A DNA stretch of 55,822 nucleotides from contig JAHWGK010000012.1 in the NCBI GenBank assembly GCA_020054495.1, forward strand, positions 1 through 55,822, given 5' to 3'. This DNA is from Thermoplasmata archaeon (GTDB lineage Archaea; Thermoplasmatota; E2; DHVEG-1). Each line of letters starts with the position of its first letter. The stretch's first letter is position 1. Below the pieces are notes generated by a model. That model worked only from the letters and a program-made list of their open reading frames with translations. It ran no database searches and was not told the origin of the DNA. Made by a program: the position numbers and the translations under genes. Positions 33,703 to 42,791 of the stretch are shown here, piece after piece.

Positions 33703-34869
33703 ATGTTTGATAATTTAATTCCAAGCCCCATGAGACTAGAATTAAATGATCAACAAAAGATGATTCAGAAAATGGTAAGAGAATTTGCAGAGAAAGAAAT
33801 TGCACCAGTTGCCGCAGAACTCGATAAAAAAGAAGAATACCCAACAAAGATACTTGAGAAGATGGCGAAACTTGGACTTCTTGGAACTATTATTCCTACA
33901 GAGTTTGGTGGTGCTGGTCTTGATACTATAAGTTATTCAATTGTTGTTGAGGAAATATCAAGAAAATGTGCGTCAACAGGAGTAGTAACGTCTGTACATA
34001 ACTCCCTTGTTTCTTGGCCCATAATGAAATATGGTACTGAAGAACAGAAAAAGAAATATCTTCCAATCCTTGCAAAAGGAGAAAAAATAGGGGCATTTGC
34101 AGCAACAGAACCAAATGCTGGTTCAGATCTTGGAGCTATGCAAACAACATCTGTTTTAAAAGGAGATAAATACATCATAAATGGGGATAAAACCTTTATC
34201 ACAAGTGGATCTGATGCAGGAATCATTATTGTTTTTGCTGTAACTGATAAAAGCGCTGGCTCTAAGGGAATAAGTGCATTTATTGTTGAAAATACTTTCA
34301 AAGGTTACAAGGTAGGGAGTATTTATGAAAAAATGGGGATAAACGCATCTGGAACAGCAGAGTTAATTTTTGAAAATATGGGAGTACCTAAAGAAAATCT
34401 ACTTGGAAAAGAAGGTGAAGGATTTAAAATTGCTCTTGGTACTCTTGATGCTGGACGTATTGGTATTGCCGCTCAGGCTGTTGGTATTGCTCAGGCTGCA
34501 CTTGATGAAAGTATTGAATATTCCAAACAAAGACAACAGTTTGGAAAACCGATTGCACAATTCCAAGCTATTCAATGGATGATAGCTGATATGGCTACTC
34601 GTATTGATGCATCAAGATACCTTGTATATAGTGCTTCTTATAAAAAAGATTTAGGTGAAAGATTTAGCAAAGAAGCAGCAATGGCAAAACTCTTTGCTTC
34701 TGAAACTGCAGTCGATTCTGCAATTAAAGCAGTGCAAATCCATGGTGGATATGGTTATACTAAGGAATATACAGTTGAGAGGTTATTCAGAGATTCGAAA
34801 ATTACTGAAATTTACGAGGGAACTTCTGAAGTTCAACGTTTAGTAATAGCTGCAAGTCTATTAAGATAA
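33703..34869 (+). CDS. Acyl-CoA dehydrogenase
   Basis: About 388 residues. Family motifs are GGAGLDTISYSIVVEEISR, AFAATEPNAGSDLGAM (FAD region), GDKTFITSGSDA, RIGIAAQAVGIAQAAL, IHGGYGYTKEYTVERLFRD and the catalytic-base region ITEIYEGTSEVQ. It oxidises acyl-CoA to enoyl-CoA and passes electrons to ETF, encoded two genes downstream. The frame opens at TTG 33661, but TATAAGA at 33669-33675 places transcription start near 33700, so ATG 33703 (leaderless) is preferred; ATG 33730 is another option. Confidence 0.95.
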   Translation: MFDNLIPSPMRLELNDQQKMIQKMVREFAEKEIAPVAAELDKKEEYPTKILEKMAKLGLLGTIIPTEFGGAGLDTISYSIVVEEISRKCASTGVVTSVHNSLVSWPIMKYGTEEQKKKYLPILAKGEKIGAFAATEPNAGSDLGAMQTTSVLKGDKYIINGDKTFITSGSDAGIIIVFAVTDKSAGSKGISAFIVENTFKGYKVGSIYEKMGINASGTAELIFENMGVPKENLLGKEGEGFKIALGTLDAGRIGIAAQAVGIAQAALDESIEYSKQRQQFGKPIAQFQAIQWMIADMATRIDASRYLVYSASYKKDLGERFSKEAAMAKLFASETAVDSAIKAVQIHGGYGYTKEYTVERLFRDSKITEIYEGTSEVQRLVIAASLLR

Positions 34870-34889
34870 TATATTTTATGGTGAATATT

Positions 34890-36521
34890 ATGGGGGAATT
34901 CAATTACGAAAAAGAATATCAGAATTGGAAATGGAACATTCCTGAGCAATATAATATAGGTTTTGATTGTGTTGATAAGCATACAAAAACTAAGAAGAAA
35001 AATAAAATAGCATTATACTGGGAAAACGAAAAAGGAGAATCTGACAAGTTCACATATAATGACATGAAAAATCTTACTGATAAATTTGGTAATGCTCTTA
35101 AAAACCTAGGTTTTAAAAAAGGGGATAGATTTCTAATAAGACTTCCAAACCTACCTGAGTTTCATACTTCATTTCTTGGTGGTGTAAAAATTGGAGCAAT
35201 TCCAATTCCATCGAGTGTGATGTTTAGAGCTCATGAGATAGAATATCGAATTAACGATAGCGGTTCTAAAGCCATAATAACAACCTCAAAATACGTTAAT
35301 GCGGTGAATGAAATCAAGGATAGATGCCCATCTTTAAAACATATAATTATTATAGATGATGCATACGATGATCAGATTTTATATGATGATTTAATGAAAG
35401 AGGCTTCAAGAAATCTAGAGATAGAGCCTACAAAAAGTGAAGATATGTCCTTTTTCTGTTATACCTCAGGGACAACTGGTAATCCAAAAGGTGTAGTTCA
35501 TTTACACCGTTGGGTTCTGGGTAACGACCCAAGTGTCTTATTATGGCAGCAAGCTAAAGATGAAGATATTCTTGCTCATACAGGTGACCTAAATTGGATT
35601 TTTCCGCTTGGAAATGGATTTCTTTATCCATGGCGACATGGTTTTTCAACGTTTATTTATGATGGACGGTTTAGCCCTGAGCGCTGGTTTGAACTACTTG
35701 AAAAGTATAAAATCACTAATTTAGCCTCAGTTCCTACTGCATATCGTATGTTTTTAACAGTCAAGAATGCTATGAAAAAATATAATCTTTTAGCATTAAG
35801 ACATTGTATTTCTGCCGGTGAACCTCTTAACCCACAGGTAATAAAAATTTGGAAAAAGAGGTTCGGTCTCGATATTTATGACGGAATTGGGATGACAGAG
35901 ATTATGGTCTACCTTTCAAACTACGAAGGTTTGAAGATTAAGCTTGGTTCCTGTGGTAAACCTCAACCAGGTCGGGTATGTAGTATTGTTGACCATAGTG
36001 GAAAAGAGCTTCCAAAAGGAGAACCAGGAGTTCTTGCAGTAAAAGACAGTGATCCTGGTCTTTTTAGGGAATATTGGAATAAACCTGATAAAACAAAAGA
36101 GAGTTTTAAGAAAGGTTGGTTTCTTACGGGAGATGTACTCTATGAGGATGAAGATGGCCATTACTGGTTCAGCGGACGTGATGATGATCTGATTATGGCA
36201 GCTGGATATCGAATCTCTCCTTTTGAGGTTGAATCAGCAATTATTTCTCATCCAGAGGTATTGGAATGCGCGGTTGTTGCAAGTCCTGATAAAATGCGAG
36301 GTGTTATAGTAAAAGCATTTATTATTCTACTAGATGAATCCAAAGCTTCTGATGATTTAGTAAAAGATATTCAGGAGCATACAAAAATGGTAGCAGCCCC
36401 TTATAAATATCCCAGAGAGGTTGAATTTGTTGAGGAATTACCTAAAACCCAAAGTGGCAAAATAAAAAGAAAGGAATTAAGAGAATTAGAAAAAGAAAGA
36501 AAACTGGGAGGAATGAAATAA
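34890..36521 (+). CDS. AMP-forming acyl-CoA synthetase (medium-chain/ACSM-like)
   Basis: A 543-residue ANL-superfamily enzyme. It has FCYTSGTTGNPKGVVHLHRW (P-loop), LNWIFPLGNGFLYPW, SAGEPLNPQVIKIW, YDGIGMTE, WFLTGDVLYEDEDGHYWFSGRDDDLI and the C-terminal Lys of LPKTQSGKIKRKELRE. The pattern is closest to ACSM-type medium-chain synthetases rather than acetyl-CoA synthetase. It activates carboxylic acids to acyl-CoA for the dehydrogenase upstream. ATG 34890 has GGTG six bases before it; an earlier in-frame ATG at 34878 has none. Confidence 0.93.
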   Translation: MGEFNYEKEYQNWKWNIPEQYNIGFDCVDKHTKTKKKNKIALYWENEKGESDKFTYNDMKNLTDKFGNALKNLGFKKGDRFLIRLPNLPEFHTSFLGGVKIGAIPIPSSVMFRAHEIEYRINDSGSKAIITTSKYVNAVNEIKDRCPSLKHIIIIDDAYDDQILYDDLMKEASRNLEIEPTKSEDMSFFCYTSGTTGNPKGVVHLHRWVLGNDPSVLLWQQAKDEDILAHTGDLNWIFPLGNGFLYPWRHGFSTFIYDGRFSPERWFELLEKYKITNLASVPTAYRMFLTVKNAMKKYNLLALRHCISAGEPLNPQVIKIWKKRFGLDIYDGIGMTEIMVYLSNYEGLKIKLGSCGKPQPGRVCSIVDHSGKELPKGEPGVLAVKDSDPGLFREYWNKPDKTKESFKKGWFLTGDVLYEDEDGHYWFSGRDDDLIMAAGYRISPFEVESAIISHPEVLECAVVASPDKMRGVIVKAFIILLDESKASDDLVKDIQEHTKMVAAPYKYPREVEFVEELPKTQSGKIKRKELRELEKERKLGGMK

Positions 36522-36523
36522 TT

Positions 36524-37288
36524 ATGAACATAATAGTTTGTGCAAAACAGGTTATTGATGTATCTGAGATGAAAGTCGATGCAAATACCAAGAAGCCGAT
36601 TTTACAAGGAGTTCCACAGAAGATTAGCGATATTGATAAAAATGCAATGGAAGAAGCTATAAAAATTAAAGATAAGCATGGTGGTAAAATTACAGTTCTA
36701 ACAATTGGACCCGCTGATGCAAAAGAAAGAATAAAAGAGATACTTGCAATGGGCGCTGATGAAGGAATCTTAGTCACTGCTCCTGATAATATTGACTACT
36801 TCATGACAGCAACTCTACTTGCTGAAGCAATAAAAAAAATCGGCGAATATGATATGATTTTATGTGGTGAAGCATCTATTGACTTATTTTCAGGTCAAAT
36901 AGGTCCAAGACTTGCAGGTCTTTTAAATATCCCGCAGATAACATATGCTTTAAATGTTACAGCTGAAAAAGATAAGGTTACAGCTGAACGTAATATGGGC
37001 GATATGGCAGTTACTACAGAGGCAACTTATCCAGCTTTAATAACTGTTACAAAAGAAATTAATGAACCACGATTACCTAGCCTTATGCAAATTCTTGGAG
37101 CAGCAAATAAACCAATTAATGAATGGACGGCTGACTCACTTAAAAGTGGTTTGAAACCTTTAGTTGAGACTGTTGAATTAAAAGGAGTTTCAATGGAGCG
37201 TAAAAACATAGTATATCAAAATGATATCGATGAATCTATTGGTAAACTCGTTGACAGTCTTGCAAAAGAAGGAGTTATTGGGAGGTGA
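36524..37288 (+). CDS. etfB: Electron transfer flavoprotein beta subunit
   Basis: A 254-residue protein: MNIIVCAKQVIDVSEMKVD at the N-terminus, DKNAMEEAIKIKD, VLTIGPADAKERIKEILAMGADEGILV, MILCGEASIDLFSGQIGPRLAGLL and PALITVTKEINEPRLPSL. With the alpha subunit it takes electrons from acyl-CoA dehydrogenase. It starts two bases after the synthetase stop and eight bases before etfA, so the four genes form an operon. Confidence 0.96.
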   Translation: MNIIVCAKQVIDVSEMKVDANTKKPILQGVPQKISDIDKNAMEEAIKIKDKHGGKITVLTIGPADAKERIKEILAMGADEGILVTAPDNIDYFMTATLLAEAIKKIGEYDMILCGEASIDLFSGQIGPRLAGLLNIPQITYALNVTAEKDKVTAERNMGDMAVTTEATYPALITVTKEINEPRLPSLMQILGAANKPINEWTADSLKSGLKPLVETVELKGVSMERKNIVYQNDIDESIGKLVDSLAKEGVIGR

Positions 37289-37295
37289 AAAAACA

Positions 37296-38252
37296 ATGGT
37301 TCTTGTTTACTCTGATAATAAAAAAATTACAATTGAAATACTGAGTAAGGCGTCTGAAATTGCAAAAGAGCAGAAAAAGAAAGTCACAGCAGTAATAATT
37401 GGTAAACCTGATGAAAATCTTGCAAAGGAATATATTTCATATGGCGCAGAAGAAGTCTTTATTGCAGAAACTGAATTAGAATCTTTCAAATCAGAAGAAT
37501 ATTCAGATATACTTGCAAGTATTGTAAAGGAAACAGGCACTGAAACAATATTGATAGGATCAAATAAGAATGGAAAAGAACTTTCTGCTCGTTTAGGCGG
37601 AAAACTAAATGCAGGATGTGTTGTTGACTCAAACAATATATATATTAAAAACAACAAATTAATGGCAGAAAGAGTCGTTTATAGTGGAAATGCTATAGCT
37701 GTGGAGCAGTTTAACTCGACACCAGCAATCATAACAGTTCCTTCGAAAGCTTTTGATTCACTTAAAAAAGATGATAGCCGAAAAGGTGAAATTACAAAAA
37801 AGAAAATTGAAAGTGAAAAATCGAAATCTAAGATTTTAAAGGCTCATGAGATGAAATCAGAAGGGACAAATGTTGAAGATGCAGAAATAATTGTTTCCTG
37901 TGGTCGTGGTTTTAAAGATAAGGGTGATATAAAACTGGTACAAGAACTTGCAGATATTTTAAAAGGTAAAACCGTAGGTTGCAGTCGTCCTCTAGCTGCT
38001 GATTTAAAGTGGCTATCAGAGGAACACTGGATAGGACTTTCTGGACATAAGGTTAAACCAAAACTATACATCGCTGCGGGAATTTCAGGACAGATACAAC
38101 ATATCGCTGGAATGCGAGATTCAGGAATTATTGTCGCAATAAATAAAGATCCTGAGGCACTCATTTTCAGATCTGCAGACTATGGAATTGTTGGAGACCT
38201 TTACGAAGTTCTTCCAAAACTCACTGATGCAGTTAAAGCAAAGATGGGGTAA
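37296..38252 (+). CDS. etfA: Electron transfer flavoprotein alpha subunit
   Basis: A 318-residue protein. The FAD-binding C-terminal domain is clear: VSCGRGFKDKGDIKLVQELADIL, GCSRPLAADLKWL, KPKLYIAAGISGQIQHIAGM and IVAINKDPEALIFRSADYGIVGDL. ATG 37296 has GGGAGGTG eight bases upstream; the frame extends 25 codons upstream only inside etfB. No membrane ETF-quinone oxidoreductase is nearby. Confidence 0.96.
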   Translation: MVLVYSDNKKITIEILSKASEIAKEQKKKVTAVIIGKPDENLAKEYISYGAEEVFIAETELESFKSEEYSDILASIVKETGTETILIGSNKNGKELSARLGGKLNAGCVVDSNNIYIKNNKLMAERVVYSGNAIAVEQFNSTPAIITVPSKAFDSLKKDDSRKGEITKKKIESEKSKSKILKAHEMKSEGTNVEDAEIIVSCGRGFKDKGDIKLVQELADILKGKTVGCSRPLAADLKWLSEEHWIGLSGHKVKPKLYIAAGISGQIQHIAGMRDSGIIVAINKDPEALIFRSADYGIVGDLYEVLPKLTDAVKAKMG

Positions 38253-38291
38253 AACCCTTCTTTATCTTTTCAAAGTAGTAAACCAAGATAC

Positions 38292-38855
38292 TTGGAGTTG
38301 ATATATATTAGTAGAAATGAGGATAAAAAGTTAATTGAAGAGATTCCGAAAGATAAGATCAGTGATTTTATTTTAATGCATTTACGAAATATGTGGGCAG
38401 TTGACGGTTTGTATTATTTAGGCATCGAAGAAGATTATGGTACAGAATCAGCTACTGAAATAGATAGAAAAGTATGGGAGATAATGGGTAAAATCGAGGC
38501 TAGAAAAATCAAAGAGTTGTTTGACATCAAGGGAAATGATATCTCCTCTATGATGAATGCCTTGCGATACTCAAGCTGGACTTTAGATCTAGAAGATAAA
38601 GAAATAATTGTTGAAGAAAATAGAGGTATTCTTAGAAATGTAAAATGTCGCGTTCAGAATACTAGAATTAGAAAAGATCTTGATGAATTTGGCTGCAAAC
38701 CTGTTAGATTTGGATTTCTAAAAGCTTTTGCTAATGAATTCAATCCAGATATAATTGTTAAATGTAATGTTTGTCCACCAGACAAACATCCTGATGATTT
38801 GTGGTGTGAATGGGAATTCACAACAAAAAAACAACCTGTAAATAAAAAATGTTAA
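38292..38855 (+). CDS. DUF6125-like protein
   Basis: About 187 residues: LRNMWAVDGLYYLGIEEDYGTESATEIDRKVWEIMGKIEARKIKE in the first half, then RYSSWTL, CRVQNTRIRKDLDEFGCKPV, and a Cys-rich end IIVKCNVCPPDKHPDDLWCEWEF. This matches a family annotated as DUF6125, related to L-2-amino-thiazoline-4-carboxylate hydrolase-like proteins and common in anaerobes and archaea. The conserved Cys residues may bind metal. The start is uncertain: TTG 38292 or 38298. It lies 39 bp after etfA. Confidence 0.65.
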   Translation: MELIYISRNEDKKLIEEIPKDKISDFILMHLRNMWAVDGLYYLGIEEDYGTESATEIDRKVWEIMGKIEARKIKELFDIKGNDISSMMNALRYSSWTLDLEDKEIIVEENRGILRNVKCRVQNTRIRKDLDEFGCKPVRFGFLKAFANEFNPDIIVKCNVCPPDKHPDDLWCEWEFTTKKQPVNKKC

Positions 38856-38934
38856 GTTATTAATAATTGATTACATAAAACAAATAATATCAACGTTAAA
38901 AAATTTAAAAGATTAAAAAAAAAGAAAATTGAGA

Positions 38935-38968
38935 TGAGGATATTAAATAAAAATCCTCAATTTTTTTT
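38935..38968 (+). terminator. Hairpin and T-run between convergent genes
   Basis: TGAGGAT (38935-38941) pairs with ATCCTCA (38953-38959) and is followed by eight T. The other strand has an A-rich tract before and T-rich sequence after it, so it can end transcripts from both sides. Confidence 0.65.
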
Positions 38969-38996
38969 AATTTAAATTGTTTTTCTTATACTACAG

Positions 38997-39995
38997 TTAG
39001 CTCTGTTGTGATTGTTGACCCTGAGCTGGATCCTGAGCTGGATCCTGAGCTGGATCCTGAGCTGGATCCTGAGATGGAACCTGAGCTGGATCCTGAGATG
39101 GAACCTGAGATGGATCCTGAGATGATGGATAGCTGCTTTCGTCGTCCTCTGTAAGCTCAATAATTATATATCCAACTGGATCATCTGAATATATTATTGA
39201 ACTTCCTTCTCTTGATAAATCATTATACGTTGCATATGCAGTAACCAATACTCCACCTTCATCAGCATATACTGTACATGTAAACACACCATTACTTTGT
39301 GTTAATCCACTAGACGGATCAGGATGACCTCCAGTGACAATTACTGCTGCACCTTCGACTGGTATACCATCTTCTGATACTAATACATTAAGCGTAATTG
39401 GTTCTATATCAGTATCTATAATGTTTATATCAATTGAATCGGGTGCATATTTATTTTTAGATGCTATTAAAGGAAGTGTTACTATTCCACCTATTTCTGT
39501 CGCCTCTACATCGGGAGCAATTATACTTCCCGTTCCCATAAATGTATATCCAGTATTTTCACCAAGTTCTAGGTTTGCGGTTGCACCAGTTTGTAAATGA
39601 TCCATAACCCAAACTGGAATTCTATCTCCTTCATTTACTGTTATTTCTTCAACATCCACTGATAAAAATCTATGTTTAACTAAAACGTTTGCTTCATCAG
39701 TATTTTCTGGATCTGATAAAGATTGGGCTGTAACAGTGAATGTTTTATCTACATTACCTACATCGTTTGTACTAAATGAAACACTTGTACCAAATTTGGT
39801 CCTACCTGTTTGTGAATATGTAAATTTTGCCCAAAGATTTGAGGTACAATAAACATTATCTTCTTCCCAGACAGAAGCTGAACAATTTAAAATTAAGTCA
39901 GGTTCTGCAACAGCGGTTGTGACAAAGATTGAACTAAGTGCGCCAAATATTAAGAGCGTTACCAGCGTCATTATACTTATTTTTTTACAGATCAT
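38997..39995 (-). CDS. Secreted protein with a Gln-Asp-Pro-Ala/Ser repeat tail
   Basis: A 332-residue protein. Residues 1-31 are a signal peptide (ISIMTLVTLLIFGALSSIFVTTAVA). Beta-rich domains follow: about 35-110, 110-195 (VDVEEITVNEGDRIPVWVMD), and a carboxypeptidase-regulatory-like domain (ITLNVLVSEDGIPVEGAAVIVTGG...GVFTCTVYADEGG). The last 45 residues are a low-complexity tail of QDPA, QDPS and QVPS units, probably an extended cell-wall or linker segment. GGAGG lies six bases before ATG. No membrane anchor is seen at the C-terminus. The family is not recognised. Confidence 0.8.
   Translation of the reverse strand: MICKKISIMTLVTLLIFGALSSIFVTTAVAEPDLILNCSASVWEEDNVYCTSNLWAKFTYSQTGRTKFGTSVSFSTNDVGNVDKTFTVTAQSLSDPENTDEANVLVKHRFLSVDVEEITVNEGDRIPVWVMDHLQTGATANLELGENTGYTFMGTGSIIAPDVEATEIGGIVTLPLIASKNKYAPDSIDINIIDTDIEPITLNVLVSEDGIPVEGAAVIVTGGHPDPSSGLTQSNGVFTCTVYADEGGVLVTAYATYNDLSREGSSIIYSDDPVGYIIIELTEDDESSYPSSQDPSQVPSQDPAQVPSQDPAQDPAQDPAQDPAQGQQSQQS
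39021..39116 (-). repeat. 12-bp tandem repeat encoding QDPA/QDPS/QVPS
   Basis: Eight consecutive 12-bp units, five CTGAGCTGGATC and three variants (CTGAGATGGAAC twice, CTGAGATGGATC once), with no interruption. Each unit encodes one tetrapeptide of the secreted protein's tail. Unit number is likely to vary between strains by slippage. Confidence 0.85.
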
Positions 39996-40221
39996 GGTAT
40001 TCCTCCAAGATTATAAAAGCAGTTTTTGTTTTACTCAACATATAAACCTTGTTTGACAGATGTTACCAAAAATTTATCTAAAAAATAAGGAGAAAAATGA
40101 AAGATTAAATAGAGGAAAACAATTACAGAAAAAATCAAATAACAAAACAAGCTAAAAAAGCCTAATTTATGGAGATAACACTTTGGTTAAATGGTAATCT
40201 ATAATAGAGAGGAGATAAGAT

Positions 40222-41679
40222 ATGAAGGTATCTAAGGAGTATAAACAAAGTCTCAAAAAGATGAGGCCTAGTATCTACAAATTTGGGGAGCTTATAAAAG
40301 ATGTTACAACTCACCCAGCTACTAAAAGAACAGTTGAAGGTCATGCCCAAATTTTTGATGCTGCCCAAAAAAAAGAGTATAAAGATATTCTTACAACAAA
40401 ATCTTGTTTGACCCAAAAACAAGTTGTAAGATATCTTTCTATTATTCGCAGTGCAGATGATATGATTGCAAATGTCCGTATGAAACGTCTCATGTTTAAT
40501 CTTACAGGCACATGTACTGGAGGTAGATGTGCAGGATTCAATGCTTTAAATGCGATGTGGGCTGCAACTTATAATATGGACAAAGATTTAGGAACTGACT
40601 ATCATAAAAGAATTAAAAATTGGTTAAAAGACGCGCAAGAACAGGATATTACTATTTCTGGCGCTCTCACAGATCCAAAGGGAGACCGTACAAAATCTCC
40701 ATCACAGCAAAAAGATCCTGATATGAGTCTCCATGTTGTAAAAAAGAAAGACGATGGGATTATTGTAAGAGGCGCTAAAGTAATGATTTGTGGTGTTGCG
40801 GCTTCAAATGAGATTTTTGTCATGCCTGGAACAGGGCTTAAAGAAGCTGATAAAGATTATGCTGTTTCATTTGCTATACCTAGAGATATTGAGAATTTAA
40901 CTGTTGTCGAATCTAGGAGACCAAGTGATAAACGGGAATTAGAGGAAGGATTTGATATCCCTGTTGATATAGGTGGAATAACACAGGCCTATTTATTATT
41001 TGAGGATGTATTTGTTCCAAAAGAACGAGTTTTTATGTGCCAAGAGTTTGCTTATACTCTTGAAGCGGTAATGAATTTTATTGCACTATATCGGGCTGCA
41101 ATTGGCGGATGCGTAGCAGGCCAGGGTGATGTTATGATAGGAGCGGCAGCATTGATGGCAAGAGCAAATGGTTTATCTGAAAAAATTTTTAGAGAAAAAA
41201 TAACTGAGATGATCATCAACAACGAAACTACCTTTGGTATAGGTGTTGCCGCAAGTGTACTTGGTAAAAAACATCCCTCAGGTTTATGGATTCCAGACCA
41301 ATTACTATCAAATGTAAACAAAGTACATGTTGGAAAACTTCCCTATGACACAAAGCGGTTAACACAAGATATAGCAGGTGGTATTGCTGAAACAGGATGT
41401 CTGCCCTCATGTGGAGATATCAATAATCAAAAATATGGTGATCTTCTTAAGAAATATCTTAAAGCAAATTGTTCAGGAGAAACTCGTGCAAAGATCGCCA
41501 GGCTTATTGAGTGGCTTACAATTGGTGCTGGTGTTCCTGGTTGTATGCATGGTGGTGGTTCACCTGATGGCGCGAAATTAATGATTAACGCTAAATCTGA
41601 CATCAACCATTACATGGAACTTGCAAAGCATCTAGCAAATATCAAAGAGGATATTAAGGTTGAATCTAAGAAAAAATAG
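40222..41679 (+). CDS. 4-hydroxybutyryl-CoA dehydratase / 4-hydroxyphenylacetate 3-monooxygenase family flavoprotein
   Basis: A 485-residue protein. N-terminal KKMRPSIYKFGELIKDV, KGDRTKSPSQQKDPDMSLHVV and GAKVMICGVAASNEIFVMPG match the 4-hydroxybutyryl-CoA dehydratase (AbfD) branch. AbfD binds a [4Fe-4S] cluster through three Cys and one His (Cys99, Cys103, His292, Cys299 in Clostridium). Here C98, C103 and C297 are present, but the His position is Tyr (Y290 in ALYRAAIGGC). Cluster binding is likely; classical dehydratase chemistry is uncertain. GGAG lies nine bases before ATG. In this setting it may feed crotonyl-CoA into the thiolase operon. Confidence 0.82.
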   Translation: MKVSKEYKQSLKKMRPSIYKFGELIKDVTTHPATKRTVEGHAQIFDAAQKKEYKDILTTKSCLTQKQVVRYLSIIRSADDMIANVRMKRLMFNLTGTCTGGRCAGFNALNAMWAATYNMDKDLGTDYHKRIKNWLKDAQEQDITISGALTDPKGDRTKSPSQQKDPDMSLHVVKKKDDGIIVRGAKVMICGVAASNEIFVMPGTGLKEADKDYAVSFAIPRDIENLTVVESRRPSDKRELEEGFDIPVDIGGITQAYLLFEDVFVPKERVFMCQEFAYTLEAVMNFIALYRAAIGGCVAGQGDVMIGAAALMARANGLSEKIFREKITEMIINNETTFGIGVAASVLGKKHPSGLWIPDQLLSNVNKVHVGKLPYDTKRLTQDIAGGIAETGCLPSCGDINNQKYGDLLKKYLKANCSGETRAKIARLIEWLTIGAGVPGCMHGGGSPDGAKLMINAKSDINHYMELAKHLANIKEDIKVESKKK

Positions 41680-41718
41680 AATTATAGATATAAATTATAA
41701 AATCTTAGGGTCTATCAG

Positions 41719-42540
41719 ATGAGTGCTCAACTTAAAGAAAATAATATCTACATAATGGACTGCATTAAAGGAATAAAAAAGATGAAAAAGCAGTCTCTTT
41801 TAGCAGATGTTATTGTAACATCTCCACCATATAATATTGGTAAAGAATATAATCAGTATGATGATCAAAAGCCGAGAGAAACTTATCTCAACTGGATGGA
41901 ATCTATAGCAGAGAAGTGCAGTGAGATTATGACAGATCATTCCTCATTTTTTTTAAACGTTGGAGGTAAGCCATCAGATATGTGGATTCCACTTGATATA
42001 GCGCAACGATTTAGAAAAATCTTTGTACTGCAAAATATGATTCATTGGATTAAGTCAATTTCTATTACCAAAGAGACCGTAGGTAATTATCCAAATATAG
42101 CTGGAGATATTTCTGTTGGTCATTATAAACCAGTGAACAGTAATAGATACATGAATAGTTGTCATGAGCATATCTTTCATTTTACAAAAAATGGAGATGT
42201 TGAACTTGACAAATTCGCGATAGGTGTTCCTTATCAAGATAAAAGTAATATTGGAAGGTGGAAGGGAGCAATAAAAGATCTTCGTCCTCGTGGAAATACT
42301 TGGTTTATTCCTTATGAGACCATCCAAAAGTCCCGTTCTCACCCTACTGTTTTTCCAGTTGAGCTTCCTGAAATGTGCATAAAACTTCATGGTGTGAAAA
42401 AAATAAAACTTGCTATGGATCCGTTCATGGGTGTTGGCTCAACAGCTATTGCTTGTAAAAAATACAATATCGATTTTATTGGTTTTGATATTGATAAATC
42501 ATACGTTGAAATAGCGAGAAAGATGCTTTCTGAGTTATAG
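41719..42540 (+). CDS. Beta-class DNA methyltransferase (N4-cytosine or N6-adenine)
   Basis: A 273-residue enzyme. Catalytic motif IV is [11 protein letters not shown] near residue 34; the AdoMet-binding motif I comes late, [18 protein letters not shown] near residue 232, the beta-class order. [15 protein letters not shown] is the usual motif X region before it. TSPPY is common in N4-cytosine enzymes, but N6-adenine is not excluded. No restriction endonuclease is adjacent, so it is a solo methyltransferase, perhaps protective or regulatory. It starts 39 bp after the dehydratase-like gene. Confidence 0.9.
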   Translation: MSAQLKENNIYIMDCIKGIKKMKKQSLLADVIVTSPPYNIGKEYNQYDDQKPRETYLNWMESIAEKCSEIMTDHSSFFLNVGGKPSDMWIPLDIAQRFRKIFVLQNMIHWIKSISITKETVGNYPNIAGDISVGHYKPVNSNRYMNSCHEHIFHFTKNGDVELDKFAIGVPYQDKSNIGRWKGAIKDLRPRGNTWFIPYETIQKSRSHPTVFPVELPEMCIKLHGVKKIKLAMDPFMGVGSTAIACKKYNIDFIGFDIDKSYVEIARKMLSEL

Positions 42541-42629
42541 TTTTTTATTTTGAATAGTTACAAAGTTCAATTAATAGAGATATATTTTTAAACCAATGTT
42601 TTTATATTCTTTACGAAGGGGGTATTACA

Positions 42630-42764
42630 ACGAAAAAAGAGACTTGTCCTTTTTGTGGACACAGATGGATCAGAAGTTTGCAGGAGTCCCCTATAAAATG
42701 CCCAAACTGTGGTAGTAAATATTACAGTCAAGAGGAAATGGCAAAAAGACGAAACGAAAATTAA
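42630..42764 (+). CDS. Small zinc-ribbon protein with a non-ATG start
   Basis: About 44 residues: KKETCPFCGHRWIRS...IKCPNCGSKYYSQEEMAKRR, one CPxC...CPxC zinc ribbon. No ATG, GTG or TTG occurs in frame between the upstream stop (42555) and the Cys motif. GAAGGGGGT (42615-42623) is a strong ribosome site. By the spacing of other genes here the start is ACG 42630; ATT 42624 is the alternative. Either gives a short basic lead into the ribbon. Function unknown; probably nucleic-acid or protein binding. Confidence 0.6.
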   Translation, partial: TKKETCPFCGHRWIRSLQESPIKCPNCGSKYYSQEEMAKRRNEN

Positions 42765-42791
42765 CAGTTTAAAAAAACAACAATCAATTTC

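Noticed and set aside
38292-38310. A third non-standard start (ATT) for the DUF6125-like gene
   Set aside because: GGAG is suitably placed, but two TTG codons are available in frame, so a non-standard start is not needed.
39021-39116. 12-bp tandem repeats as a possible CRISPR-like array
   Set aside because: Units are contiguous without spacers and encode an in-frame tetrapeptide repeat.
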